The notes: generated from the sequence alone by a model not told the origin. Counted from the first letter of the stretch, positions 48,373 through 59,009 are shown. The stretch: DNA of 64,000 bases from Arctopsyche grandis (GCF_051622035.1 NC_135359.1:31773501-31837500); one strand, 5' to 3'. Numbers and translations are program-made.

Positions 48373-49180
48373 TTATTTTCCATTTTTTTTTGCCTTTAAT
48401 TTATATTCCCTCACGACTTGAAATTCAACCCAGTAATGAACAATCATATGTTGAGTTTTTGTGACGAAAATCTTCGTCGCGAATTTCCATTTTGAAATTG
48501 GAAATGCTGCGGGAAATATGTGTGGACTAATAGTTAAGTCTTTCACTTGAATAATTTTTTTCTAGAAAATACATAAATACATATGAATTGATAACAGTTC
48601 TTATTTTATATACATATACGAAGAATGAACGTTTTAAAGTTTAATTTAAACCAAATCTTTATGGGACATTTTAATTCAATGTTTATGAAGTCTTCGAGAA
48701 ATGATTTCGACCATGCGTTTCTTAGCAAGAAATCGCATAAGTTTTGTTTAAAAGATATAAAGCTCTCCTTATATTGATTGTCCTTCCACTCGAAAGTTAT
48801 GAATTCTACCTAAAATACGCTATTATCGTTTTATTCTGTCGTGTTTTGATATAACATTGAGTACTTTACTTACTAAATAATCTTTTCCTAAGTCATTCAT
48901 AAGGTTTGCTCGCGCATTCAAAATATAAGGAGAAGTTCTATTGAGCTTTTTGACTTGTATAGAACAGTTCGTTAACGTTATGTTGTCACAAAATAACGAC
49001 GCTCGTTCTAGTATTATCTTAAAATGACCCTTAACACAAAATACATAACAAATTAGTATAATACATTTTTTTATCTTTTTAATTAATCACACTTGTTAAT
49101 ACATACAGCCTGGGACTCGTACGTATCAGAATCGTTATCAAAATGGACAAAGCGCCTACCGAAACTGTTTTGGCGAACAT
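48373..49180 (-). pseudogene. DUF1091-like gene C, two disabling changes
   Basis: Same four-exon layout as gene D: 49180-49107, 49029-48874, 48809-48657 and 48561-48373. Exons 2-4 are open and encode CDNITLTNC, KLNRTSPYIL, FEWKDNQYKESF, LKCPI and FPISKWKF. Two changes break it. Exon 1 has lost one base compared with gene D (GGGACTCG instead of GGGAGCTCG on the plus strand), shifting the frame at the end of the signal peptide. The donor of intron 3 is AT instead of GT (AAG|ATTTGG against AAG|GTTTGG in genes D and E). Otherwise it is nearly identical to gene D, so the decay is recent; an assembly error at one site is possible but not likely at both. Confidence 0.8.
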
Positions 49181-49569
49181 GCTCATACTTTTATACCTCA
49201 AAAAATAGTCAATTTTTAGAATTACATATATCGAGAATCATTATAAAATCTACAAAATATTATAAACCAGATTTATTTACGGTTACGTGTGTTTGAAGAA
49301 AAATAATTCAATGTGGAAAGTGTAAATACGCCCAAGCTCTCCACCTACTATTATTTTTAATCAAAATAATACTTACAGTTGGTATATATATACATGCACA
49401 TACATAGGCATAGTATCTGAATTCATTACCATCAACAAATGTAACGTAACTAATTACGCACTATTTTTACATACCAATGGTAATAAATACTACTAATGAC
49501 ACAGGCTGTATAATATTTCTAAAATTTATTAATAATTATATTGCTTATTACTTACCGGATCGGTGACAA
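49181..49569. other. 5' flank of gene C
   Basis: Nearly identical to the flank of gene D (57219-57500), including GGTATAAAAGT just before the ATG. No other feature. Confidence 0.5.
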
Positions 49570-49880
49570 ATCAATCTATACAAAGTTTGACCCACTAAAT
49601 TAGAATTCAACATTGGTTTTTGTTGGTTTTCTTTCGTTTGTGAGAAATGAGTGGTAAGAAAAATGCGCAATTTTACAGCTTTTTGGCTTTTGCAGTCTTA
49701 AACTCAAATTCTAGTATTGATACGCCAAAAGTGAGTGTTGAAATCAATAGTCAGATGTAATTTCTATTGATTGCGGTTTTTTATTGCTTTAAAATACATA
49801 TAATAAATTTATAGAGGGAATTTTATAATTCAAAAATATATTTTTTATATATTTCACTTTTGCCATTTTGTATATTTCAC
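49570..49880 (-). repeat. Dispersed repeat family A, copy 3
   Basis: Inverted relative to 3980-4290: TTTGACCCACTAAATTAGAA, TTACAGCTTTTTGGCTTTTG, CTCAAATTCTAGTATTG and CAAAAGTGAGTGTTGAAAT. Confidence 0.65.
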
Positions 49881-49904
49881 TACGTTTAAAATAATTGGTT
49901 TTCA

Positions 49905-49990
49905 ATATTAATGTTTTTACTTTCTCTATGTACGTAGTAACAATAGATGAAGTTTTATGATCATGCGAAAATTTGAACTCGAGATTTTTT
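49905..49990 (-). repeat. End fragment of ACTTCCGGTT element
   Basis: TTTTTACTTTCTCTATGTAC, GTAGTAACAATAGATGAAGT and TGATCATGCGAAAATTTGAA are the inverse of 39925-39998. Confidence 0.6.
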
Positions 49991-50049
49991 TATTTAAATG
50001 TATTAAATCGAGAGTTAAATGATTTTAAATTTCACTGACTATTTGAGGG

Positions 50050-50335
50050 GCCCCGTGTCGGAAATCATACATATTATATCATTTATTCAAATATTTTTTA
50101 AAAATAGCAACCAGCTCATAGGTATTTTTATAATAGTTCTGATAAATTTTTCGCATGTTAAAAATATATCTAAAAGATTTTATTTTTAAGTTCGTCATAG
50201 GGGCTGGATCTATTTGTACCTAAGAACTAAGTCCTTAAGTCCCAGAACCCTGCATAGATTGTGCTGTCATTGTTGTTATATCATTATATTATACTACTGT
50301 TTTTACTCCAATCACCCCAATTTCTCAAGATAATT
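50050..50335. repeat. Part of duplicated segment
   Basis: Matches 57600-57865 (AACTAAGTCCTTAAGTCCCA). No gene. Confidence 0.5.
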
Positions 50336-51240
50336 TATTTCGCATTCTGGGGTACCTCAGGGGTCCAATCTGGGGACACTATTCTTTTTAATTTATATTA
50401 ATGACATTTCCAAAATAATTAAGTATTCAGACTATCTTTTATTCACCGATGACCTTAAACTTTTTAAGACAGTTAAGTCTCATAGTGATGCAGCCCTTCT
50501 CCAATTGGACTTAAATGCACTGTCAAGTTGGTCTTTCGAAAATAAGTTATCTTTTAGCATTCAAAAATGCTGTGTCCTCAATGTGACAAGATCTTCAAAT
50601 CACTTGATTTATCCCTATCGCCTAAGTGGTGTCGAATTAAAGTTTGTGGATGAATTTTGTGATTTGGGGTCATGTTCTCAAATTACTTTTCATTTTAAAC
50701 GGCACATAAACAATATTTTATATTTTCCTTGGCTATATCCTAGTGCATTCATATGTGGGGCGTTAGGCTTCAACTCATTGGAGTCTCGTCGTGATATATT
50801 TCTGGGAAGGCACCTTTTTAAGCCATTAAATCGGATAATACACAATCCTTAGGTTCTTAATGAATTTAGGTTTTACGCACCTAGTATATTCAGGGACCTG
50901 AGGCTCGCACAAATATGTTGGCAACATCTTCTATATCTAGCGCGATATATCTGCTCAACCGGATTGCAGGTGAAATTGACATCTTTAATATAAACTACGC
51001 TAAACTGGTTGAGTGGTTGTTGAGGAACGCCAGTAGTTGTTCTTACCAATTATAAATGTGATGATATTTTATTATTCTTATGTTATTATTATTATGTTAT
51101 ATTATTATCATGATGATGTTATGTTATGTCATATTATTTTATTTTTATATTGTCATAATTGAATAACTGGCCTCAATGACGAGTTGGAGCTCTCTGTAAT
51201 GTTACTGTGGCTAATATGTTAAAATAAAGTGAAAAATTAT
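50336..51240 (+). mobile_element. Old LINE reverse transcriptase remnant
   Basis: GTACCTCAGGGGTCCAATCT encodes the GVPQGSNLG motif. A few bases on, with a frameshift, come FLIYINDISKIIKYS and LLFTDDLKLF, where the RT catalytic box FADD is changed to FTDD. The open frame 50505-50852 follows (LSSWSFENKLSFSIQKCCVL; then LESRRDIFLGRHLFKPLNR). Several frameshifts and stops; not functional. The tail of this element ends near 51230. Confidence 0.75.
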
Positions 51241-51289
51241 CGACATTAACTAATAATATTAAAAAAATTGTAAAGAAAATGGTATGAAC

Positions 51290-51425
51290 TTTTAAAATTG
51301 TATTTAAAAGCAATAAAAAAACTCACTTTTGGCACAGCAATACTAGATTTTGAGTTAATTTTTTTTTAAATAAATAAAGTTTTGCTCATCTTTTTAAACG
51401 CTCATATCTCATAAACGAGAGGAAA
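51290..51425 (+). repeat. Dispersed repeat family A, fragment
   Basis: ACTCACTTTTGGCACAGCAA, TACTAGATTTTGAGTTAA and AACGCTCATATCTCATAAAC. Confidence 0.6.
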
Positions 51426-51559
51426 TCTCTTCGTTTCATATATAGGAAAGAGTATTACCTATGTATTTACCCTATTACCAGTATTACCTATGTATATACC
51501 CTGCTTCTTTCCTTTTGAGAATGCTTGGGTTGAATTCCCTGAACTTCAGAGAAACTTCT

Positions 51560-51790
51560 TATTAATTACCGCATATATTTCTATTTCTATTGTATATTTT
51601 TTGTCTCATTAAATTGTATCATTTTATGCTTATCCAATAATATTATATCACTTTATGTTTAATTATGCATTGTCCTATTTAGTTATATTTTAGTTTTTAT
51701 TCTTTTCTTTCACATTTTTTTGTCTATATGTGCATACTAGATATATTATGTATTTTGTAAAAATCTATAATTGGGCTCAGATGCTATTCT
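51560..51790 (+). mobile_element. Older LINE 3' end, left half (split by insertion)
   Basis: AAAAATCTATAATTGGGCTC and AGATGCTATTCT continue at 55926 after the inserted LINE. The undivided form is at 15530-15650 (minus) and a close relative at 58620-58757. Confidence 0.75.
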
Positions 51791-51883
51791 ATTTATTTTA
51801 TTTATTTATATATATTTTAGCTATCAAGCTAATTTAAAAATACATCTTAATTATTATACTTAACTCTAAAATTTATAATTAAC

Positions 51884-54712
51884 TTATATGTACTGTCCCT
51901 CACAGAGGTGTCTCTTTGCACCTCGCAGGAATGCATCCATGTTTTTAGCAGACCTGACGCACTCAGGGAGGGCATTATACATGAGCACACCCCTGTGAAA
52001 AACACCCCCAGCCGTCTTATTCTTTCTTACTCTACTTACAACTAGTTTGTCCTTATTTCTAGTATAAAAACTATGTTTATCTCTATTCCTTATTATATAA
52101 TCATCAAAATACTTAGGTAATAACTTATGATCTAACTTATAAACAAAAGACAATGTACTAATATTTAGACTAATTCTAATACTCATCCATCCTAATTCAT
52201 CTAACATACTTCCAATACTCTTAAATCTACTCACATTCAAAATAGCTCTCATAGCTTTATTCTGTATTTTTTGCATTTTTTCTAAATCTTGGCCACTAAA
52301 CAAATTAAGCACAGTGGCACAATAAACCACATGTGGCAAGACAATTGAATTAAACACTAAAATTTTACTTTTTTTACTTAAAATATTTCTTAATCTACAT
52401 AATACACCAACTTTTCTAGCCATTTTTTTTATTATATAGTCAGCGTGCATTTTAAAATTTAGTCCTGAATCTATGTATACACCTAAGTATTTTATATTTT
52501 CAACTTTTTCAATTAACTTATCATCAATTCTAATTTCATTCAATATATTTTTATTTTTACCATTCAACCACATCATTTTTGTTTTATTCACATTCAACTT
52601 TAATTTATTTTCACACAACCAGTCATTCACATAATTTAATTCTATATTTAAAATCTCAGACATTACATCAACATTCTTTCCAATTATATATATCAATGTA
52701 TCATCTGCAAACAAATGTATTTTACACATCTTAATTACCTTAACAATATCGTTTATATATAATATAAATAATAAGGGTCCCAATTTGGACCCTTGCGGCA
52801 CTCCATGAGGTGTTACAAATTCAGAGGATAACACCTTATCAATTTTTACTCTTTGCCTTCTATTATTTAAGTATGATTGAAGCCACTTTAATACTATACC
52901 ATTTATTCCTAACTTATATAATTTTTGTAATAAAATATTCCTATCTACTGTCTCGAACGCTCGCTTAAAATCTAGAAAAACTGCTCCAACAACCATGCTA
53001 GATTCATCCATCGTCTCCATCCAATCAGAAACCACCAACTGGATAGCGGTTTCTGTTGAATGTTTCACTCTAAATCCAGACTGTTCCACAACCAAACAAT
53101 CATTTATACTAATGAACTCTTTCAATTGAATCATAACGATTTCCTCCAGCATCTTCTCAACAATTGGTAACATATTGATGGGCCTCATTTCACTGGCTTT
53201 ATGTGTGCCAGTAACCTTTGGTACCGGTACAATAGTAGACACCTTCCATGCATCCGGGACGGATCCCACTTCTAACGATTCATTTATTAATTTCAGTAAC
53301 TGAGGTCCAACCATGTCCCAAGTGTTGATTAAAATATCTAGAGTCAATCCATCCATACTAGAAACTGATTTCATGCCCTTCAATACACCATTTAATCCCC
53401 CCATTTCCACTAATTTAAACCTTTCAAACTTATTTAAACCCAAATTAATATCATCATTCACACTATTATGCCTTATTTGTATTGAATTAACTATATCATT
53501 CACACTATTGATGTAAAACTCATTCAATCTTTCAACCATATCCTCTTTATCATTATATACTACTCCCTCGACTTCTAATTCATTCAAAGAAACATTTTTT
53601 CCCCCGGAAATCAAAGTTTTAATTATTCGCCACATTTTTGTGGGATCTTTTTTTGCACCATCAATATTTCTTTCATGCCAATCCCTCTTCGCATTACGTA
53701 AAACATTCACACATTTATTCCTCTTTCTTTTATACTCTAACCAAGCCTTTTCTAATTGGATTCCATCCATAGCCTTAATAATTTTATATCTTTTATAACT
53801 AACATTCTTATCAACTAAGCTTTCCTTTACTTCCTTGGTAAACCAAGGTTTCAGCTTATGCTTATGCATGATTCTTGTGGTTTTTACGCATTTACTTTTA
53901 GAATATGTTATATTACGATACATTATCTCCCACATTTCATTCACACTATCACCATCCTTTCCCCATACACACTCCTTTAACAATTCATTCATCAATTGAT
54001 AATCAATGTTTTCTCTTTCAGTCACCTGCATATTTTTAAGTCCTCCGTTACTAAACCGCTGTCCCAAAAACATGTTGACAATAGAATGGTCTCCTATTTT
54101 CGGTACATCTTTCACCTCACACCGCAGATCCATTATATTTGTTATAACCAAATCAATGAGAGAGCTTGATAAATTATTCACTCTCGTTGCTTCCGTCACT
54201 TTTTGTTTAAAACCCAATTCATTTACCCAATTTCTCAACTTTTTTACATAAAATTCTTCTGTCTGTAACCAATTAAAATTCCAGTCCCCAAACATAATTA
54301 TATTTTTACTCACATCTATACTTCTTTCACTCAATTCTTCTAAAAATTTAAGAAATCTTCCACTTCTACCATTCGGAGAGCGGTAAATTACTAGCAAAAA
54401 CACAGTAACTCCATTCACAAGCAGATCCACACCAATTGTCCAAAACTCACCATCAACCTTATTAACTATTACATTACCGTAACTTAAATCATCCCTTAAA
54501 TACAATAGTACCCCACCCGTATGTCTAGAATTAGAGTCACATCTCAAAACACAATATCCATCTATATTCAGCTCAAAATCTTCAAAATCACTAGTTACAT
54601 GCGTTTCACTTAAACCTATAAATAATGGTTTTTGACTTACAGTTAAACTCCAAACCTCATCCTTGTGAGCAAAAAAACTTTGTACATTTATACCGATACC
54701 TTTTGGTGGTTG
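51884..54712 (-). CDS. LINE ORF2: endonuclease and reverse transcriptase
   Basis: The frame is open for 942 codons from the codon after the ORF1 stop. Numbering from there: the APE-type endonuclease starts at once, with Asn9 (GINVQS) and Glu36 (GLSETH), then GGVLLYLRDDL, IYRSPNG, GDWNFNW and GDHSIVNMF. The reverse transcriptase has PINMLPIVEKMLEEI, EQSGFRVKHSTETA, VFLDFKRAFETVD (motif A), PHGVPQGSKLGPLLF, LFADDTLIY (catalytic FADD) and YLGVYIDSGLNFKMH. The C-terminal part ends RVRKNKTAGGVFHRGVLMYN. No in-frame ATG lies before the endonuclease motifs, so the enzyme must start by readthrough of the ORF1 stop, by a non-AUG start (the first TTG is at 54547) or not at all. Makes and inserts cDNA copies in the nucleus. 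Confidence 0.92.
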   Translation of the reverse strand, partial: QPPKGIGINVQSFFAHKDEVWSLTVSQKPLFIGLSETHVTSDFEDFELNIDGYCVLRCDSNSRHTGGVLLYLRDDLSYGNVIVNKVDGEFWTIGVDLLVNGVTVFLLVIYRSPNGRSGRFLKFLEELSERSIDVSKNIIMFGDWNFNWLQTEEFYVKKLRNWVNELGFKQKVTEATRVNNLSSSLIDLVITNIMDLRCEVKDVPKIGDHSIVNMFLGQRFSNGGLKNMQVTERENIDYQLMNELLKECVWGKDGDSVNEMWEIMYRNITYSKSKCVKTTRIMHKHKLKPWFTKEVKESLVDKNVSYKRYKIIKAMDGIQLEKAWLEYKRKRNKCVNVLRNAKRDWHERNIDGAKKDPTKMWRIIKTLISGGKNVSLNELEVEGVVYNDKEDMVERLNEFYINSVNDIVNSIQIRHNSVNDDINLGLNKFERFKLVEMGGLNGVLKGMKSVSSMDGLTLDILINTWDMVGPQLLKLINESLEVGSVPDAWKVSTIVPVPKVTGTHKASEMRPINMLPIVEKMLEEIVMIQLKEFISINDCLVVEQSGFRVKHSTETAIQLVVSDWMETMDESSMVVGAVFLDFKRAFETVDRNILLQKLYKLGINGIVLKWLQSYLNNRRQRVKIDKVLSSEFVTPHGVPQGSKLGPLLFILYINDIVKVIKMCKIHLFADDTLIYIIGKNVDVMSEILNIELNYVNDWLCENKLKLNVNKTKMMWLNGKNKNILNEIRIDDKLIEKVENIKYLGVYIDSGLNFKMHADYIIKKMARKVGVLCRLRNILSKKSKILVFNSIVLPHVVYCATVLNLFSGQDLEKMQKIQNKAMRAILNVSRFKSIGSMLDELGWMSIRISLNISTLSFVYKLDHKLLPKYFDDYIIRNRDKHSFYTRNKDKLVVSRVRKNKTAGGVFHRGVLMYNALPECVRSAKNMDAFLRGAKRHLCEGQYI

Positions 54713-55792
54713 CTATATATTATTATACTTAATTCTATTTCTCATTAATTCTATATTTCTTTTATATACACTGCACTTAGTGTCCAACGGTCCGTGATTT
54801 GTGTTCAAATTTAATTTTAATTTATTATTACTTTTAAAGCAATTATTACATTTTATTATTTTATTGTTACATCCCTCGCTTTTGTGCCCTTCTTCTCCAC
54901 ATTTCGCACATGTCACCTTGTTTCTACAATCCACCGCTTTGTGATTAAATCCGTAACAATTTAGACATCTTAGAATATTAATTTCTTCAAAAACCCTACA
55001 TCTATCCCAATTTATATTTACTTTTCCATCTTCAATAAATCTTTTAAATGTATTGCAATCTACTTCCACTATCGCATTATATTTATTATTTTTTCTACTT
55101 TTCCATATTTTTAACACCTTCAGTTCACCATCATTTATAACTTCTTGATTTTGATTCATCAAACACTCAGCCAACTGTTCACTTGTAAGTTCCTCCGACA
55201 TATCTACAATTTTAATTTTGGGATTTTTTAATTCCCCTCTTTTAACATTATAATTCTCCCCTAATTTATTTTCTACTTCTTTTATTAATTTAATACTATC
55301 CTGTGCACTGTTACACGTTACAGCAATGCCCCCTTTACCGATTTTTTTAACCCCTTGTATTCCTATTTTTAGTTCCTTTGGTTTTATTAAATTTTTGCAC
55401 TCATTTTTTGTTTTGTCCGTATCTTGAATTTTTTTCGGAACAATTATTGTTACGTCATTATTATTTTTTTTAAGTGCATTTGCATAACTTAAATTGTTAT
55501 CATTTTTATTTACACTTTTTAAAATGTTTAATTCACTGTTAGTTTTTAGTATATTTATGTCTTTTTGTATATTGTTTTTCAAATTTTTAAATTCACTTCT
55601 TAATTCACATATTACATCCAAAAATTGTTCCTTATCATTATTTTCATTTTCACAAATATATTCAACTAATTTTTTTACTGATGTAATTAAAAATGACTTA
55701 TTGTCGTTTGATATACTGTTAGTTTTTGTGGTCAAAATGTCCATAATTTTTTTTTCAATTGTTATTACTTCACTTATGCGTTCTGATGCCAT
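54713..55792 (-). CDS. LINE ORF1: gag-like RNA-binding protein (359 aa)
   Basis: Starts MASERISEVITIEKK. The N-terminal third is rich in Asn and Lys and predicted helical. The middle (about residues 140-265) resembles the RNA-binding fold of Jockey-type ORF1. The C-terminal part has zinc knuckles: CLNCYGFNHKAVDC and CAKCGEEGHKSEGC are both C-x2-C-x4-H-x4-C, and a third (CNNC ... NHGPLDTKC) is irregular. It coats the LINE RNA. Its stop is TAG followed by CAA CCA; the next frame, ORF2, continues without a shift. Confidence 0.9.
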   Translation of the reverse strand: MASERISEVITIEKKIMDILTTKTNSISNDNKSFLITSVKKLVEYICENENNDKEQFLDVICELRSEFKNLKNNIQKDINILKTNSELNILKSVNKNDNNLSYANALKKNNNDVTIIVPKKIQDTDKTKNECKNLIKPKELKIGIQGVKKIGKGGIAVTCNSAQDSIKLIKEVENKLGENYNVKRGELKNPKIKIVDMSEELTSEQLAECLMNQNQEVINDGELKVLKIWKSRKNNKYNAIVEVDCNTFKRFIEDGKVNINWDRCRVFEEINILRCLNCYGFNHKAVDCRNKVTCAKCGEEGHKSEGCNNKIIKCNNCFKSNNKLKLNLNTNHGPLDTKCSVYKRNIELMRNRIKYNNI

Positions 55793-55925
55793 TATTATAC
55801 ACTTAGAACGTACACATAATTATATATTACAAATTTATTTTTAATTTTTTAATTGTTACAATTTCGTTGCCCAAATCGCCACACACGTAATCAACGTCTG
55901 TACACGATCACGACAAGAACCCAAC

Positions 55926-56005
55926 ATTCTGTGATATTTATTCTTTGTTTTTATGAATTTCTACATCTGAGGCCTGTTGATCTTTCAATAAATAAATAAA
56001 TAAAT
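55926..56005 (+). mobile_element. Older LINE 3' end, right half
   Basis: ATTCTGTGATATTTATTC, TTTATGAATTTCTACATCTG, AGGCCTGTTGATC and the tail AATAAATAAATAAATAG. Joined to 51560-51790 it restores the form seen at 15530-15650. Confidence 0.75.
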
Positions 56006-56413
56006 AGAAATTATGTATGATGTAAATACTATGATAACCGTATATATTTTAATTTGTTCAATATTAAGAAATCATCGTGATTAGGAATTCAATACCCTTT
56101 TTCTTATTGAAATGGTTTAAAAATAAAAAAATAATTATTATTTTGTAATGTTTATTTTGATGTTTTACGTATCGTGTATTTTTGGATTACAAATAGGATA
56201 GCGAATCGACAATAGATTGTCCAATTTTCTCATGATCAATAAACATCGTCTATTAATACTACATAGGTAAATAGATAAAGTAGGAAAATCTAGTTTATAT
56301 ATACATGTATAAATGTTCACATAATCGATATTTATATAATTTGAAAAATACAATTTTTGCTTAAACTTCGTTATATCTGTGTAAATACATATGTAGACTT
56401 TATGCTTTTCATT

Positions 56414-57218
56414 TTATTTTCCACTTTTTTTTGCTTTTAATTTATATTCCCTCACGACTTGAAATTCAACCCAGTAATGAACTATCATATGTTTAGTTTT
56501 TGTGACGAAAATCTTCGTCACGAATTTCCATTTTGAAATTGGAAATGCTGCGGGAAATATGTGTGGACTAATAGTTAAGTCTTTCACTTGAATAAATGAT
56601 TTCTAGAAAATACATAAATACGAATTGATAACAGTTCTTATTTTATGTACATATACGAAGAATGAACGTTTTAAAGTTTAATTTAAACCAAACCTTTATG
56701 GGACATTTTAATTCAATGTTTATGAAGTCTTCGAGAAATGATTTCGACCATGCGTTGCTTAGCATGTAATCGCATAAGTCTTGTTTAAAAGACATAAAGC
56801 TCTCCTTATATTGATTGTCCTTCCACTCGAAAGTGATGAATTCTACCTAAAACACGCTATTATCGTTTTATTCTGTCGTTTTTTGATATAACATTGAGTA
56901 CTTTACTTACTAAATAATCTTTTCCTAAGTCAATCATAAGGTTTGCTCGCGCATTCAAAATATAAGGAGAAGTTCGATTGAGCTTTTTGACTTGTATAGA
57001 ACAGTTCGTTACCGTTATGTTGTCACAAAATAAAGACGCTCGTTCTAGTATTATCTTGAAAGGAGTCTGAACACAAAGTACATAACAAATTATTATAATA
57101 CATTTTTTTACCTTTGTAATAAATCACAGTTGTTAATACATACAGCCTGGGAGCTCGTACGTATCAGAATCGTTATCAAAATGGACAAAGCGCCTACCGA
57201 AACTGTTTTGGCGAACAT
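56414..57218 (-). CDS. Secreted DUF1091-like protein, gene D (4 exons, 190 aa)
   Basis: Exons: 57218-57144, 57066-56911, 56846-56694 and 56602-56414, phase 0, donors GTATGT, GTAAGT and GTTTGG. Exon 1 is a signal peptide (MFAKTVSVGALSILITILIR). The mature protein has CDNITVTNC (C-x7-C), KLNRTSPYIL with a sequon, FEWKDNQYKESF, LCDYML, LKCPI, FPISKWKF and a basic end (REYKLKAKKSGK). It is the intact sister of pseudogene C. Role by family: extracellular binding of a small hydrophobic ligand. A TATAAAA lies only 15 bp before the ATG, as in genes C and E. Confidence 0.87.
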
Positions 57219-57864
57219 GCTCGTACTTTTATACCTCAAAAAATAGTCAATTTTTAGAATTACATATATCGAGAATCATTATAAAATCTACAAAATATTA
57301 TAAACCAGATTTATTTACGGTTACGTGTGTTTGAAGAAAAATAATTCAATGTGGAAAGTGTAAATACGCCCAAGCTCTCCATCTACTATTATTTTTAATC
57401 AAAATAATATTTAGTTGGTATGTATATACATGTAATTAAATATGCATAGTATCTGATTTAATTTGATGTTATTTAAATTACCATAATCAAATGTAACTAA
57501 CTATAGTAATAAATACGACTAATGATACAGGCTGTATAATTATACTAAAAATCTAATATATAATTTCAAAAGAGACTTTGTATGATATACATAATAGGAA
57601 ATCATACTTATTATGTATATCATACTTTTTTATTCAAATATTTAAAAAAAAGCAACCAACTTATAGGTATCTTTATAATAGTTCTGAAAGATTTTTTGCA
57701 CGTTAAAAATATCTAAAAAAAATATATCTAAAATATTTTATTTTTTAGTTCGTCAAAGGGGTAGGAACTATTTATCTCTAAGAACTAAGTCCTTAAGTCC
57801 CAGGATTCCTCTTGGCGACCCTGTTTATATTGTGTTGTCATCGTTGCTATATCATTATATTATA
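57219..57864. other. Flank of gene D and duplicated segment
   Basis: 57552-57585 carries a Helitron-like start (TCTAATATATAATTTC). 57600-57864 matches 50050-50300. No gene. Confidence 0.5.
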
Positions 57865-58060
57865 TTAGTGTTTTTACCCAGCTTGGCTCGGTATTTATAA
57901 TATAAACCGCTTAAACATGGCCAATCTAATAGTAAAAATTTTATTAAATTTATTTGAATAGTTTTATTTGAAAATTCATTTTTTTTATTAAACTGAACGT
58001 CACGGACTCTACGAACAAACATACATACATACAAAGTCTCTTTCGAAATTATATATTAGA
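57865..58060 (-). mobile_element. Short Helitron-like element, 196 bp
   Basis: Minus strand: starts TCTAATATATAATTTCGAAA after an A and ends GGGTAAAAACACTAA before a T. TC...CTRR placed between A and T is the Helitron rule. A short stem (CCAAGCTGG) lies just before the end. Segment 1 shows the site without it (about 50285). Related ends: 27140-27238 (3'), 42797 and 43032 (5'). Confidence 0.6.
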
Positions 58061-58129
58061 TTTGTTTGTTTCAACATTCAAAATTTGTATTATCTATTAT
58101 GTATTTATTATTTATATAGACGATGGGGA

Positions 58130-58757
58130 TAGTACTATTCACCCTTTTGTCTGGAATAAAATTATTATTTTTATTCTTATTATTATTATTATTGTCAACG
58201 TGGTAAAGTGAAAAATTATTGACATTAATTGATAATATAAAAAATGGAAAAAAAAATGGTTTGGACTTTCAAAATTGTATTTAAAAGCAATTGTATTTAA
58301 AGCAATTGTATTTAAAAGAAAATCACAATCAAGAAGAAAGAATCTGACTATTACTCTATTTCTAATACTCACTTTTTGCACAGCGATACTAGACTTTAGG
58401 TTAAAATTTTGTTTTTCTCATTTTTTTAAGCGCTCATATCTCATAAACGAGAGGAAATCTCTTATTTTCATATATATATGTATGTATATGAAAGAGTATG
58501 GGTATTACCCATATATGTATTTACCCTACTTTTTTCCTTTTTTATATTACCTTATGTTTATCCAATTATATTATATCACTTTATGTTTAATTATGCTATT
58601 TAGATATATGTTAGTTTTTATTATTTTCTTTCTCATTTGTTTGTCTATATGTACTAGATATATTTTGTATATGTATATTGTATCCTCATATTTATTCGTT
58701 TTATGAATTTCTACATCTGAGGCCTGTTGATTTTTCAATAAATAAATAAATAAACAG
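58130..58757 (+). mobile_element. Old LINE and family A remnants of segment 2
   Basis: AAGTGAAAAATTATTGACAT matches the LINE tail region at 51218. Family A words follow at 58345-58450, and the older LINE 3' end (ACATCTGAGGCCTGTTGATT, then AATAAATAAATAAA) at 58710-58757. The ORF at 58275-58706 is a chance reading. Confidence 0.6.
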
Positions 58758-59009
58758 AAATTATGTATGATTTAAATACTATGATAACCGTATATGTTTT
58801 AATTTGTTCATTAAATATTAAAAAATCATCGTGATTAGGATTTTAATAACGGTTTCCTTATAGAAATGGTTCGAAAATAAAAAGCAATTTTTATTTTATA
58901 ATGTTTATTTTGATGTTTTACGTATCGTGTATTTTTGGATTACAAATCGGATAGGGAATCGACAATAGATTGTCGAATTTTCTCATGATCAATAAATTTT
59001 CTCATGATC

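Larger units (their letters stand above)
51791..55925 (-). mobile_element. Full-length Jockey/CR1-like LINE, 4.1 kb
   Basis: ATTCT is duplicated at 51786-51790 and 55926-55930. On the minus strand the element begins GTTGGGTTCTTGTCGTGATC, has a 5' UTR of about 133 nt, ORF1 (55792-54713), ORF2 in the same frame straight after the ORF1 stop (54712-51884), and a short 3' UTR. It ends with a small TTAGC-TTGATA-GCTAA hairpin and a tail of AAATAAATAAAATAAATA. Both frames are intact apart from the single TAG between them. It lies inside the 3' end of an older LINE; the empty site is visible at 15530-15650. The close match to the copy at 59010-60718 shows a young family. Confidence 0.92.

Noticed and set aside
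50505..50852. 115-codon ORF as a host gene
   Set aside because: It continues a degraded LINE reverse transcriptase whose GVPQG and F-x-DD motifs lie just upstream.
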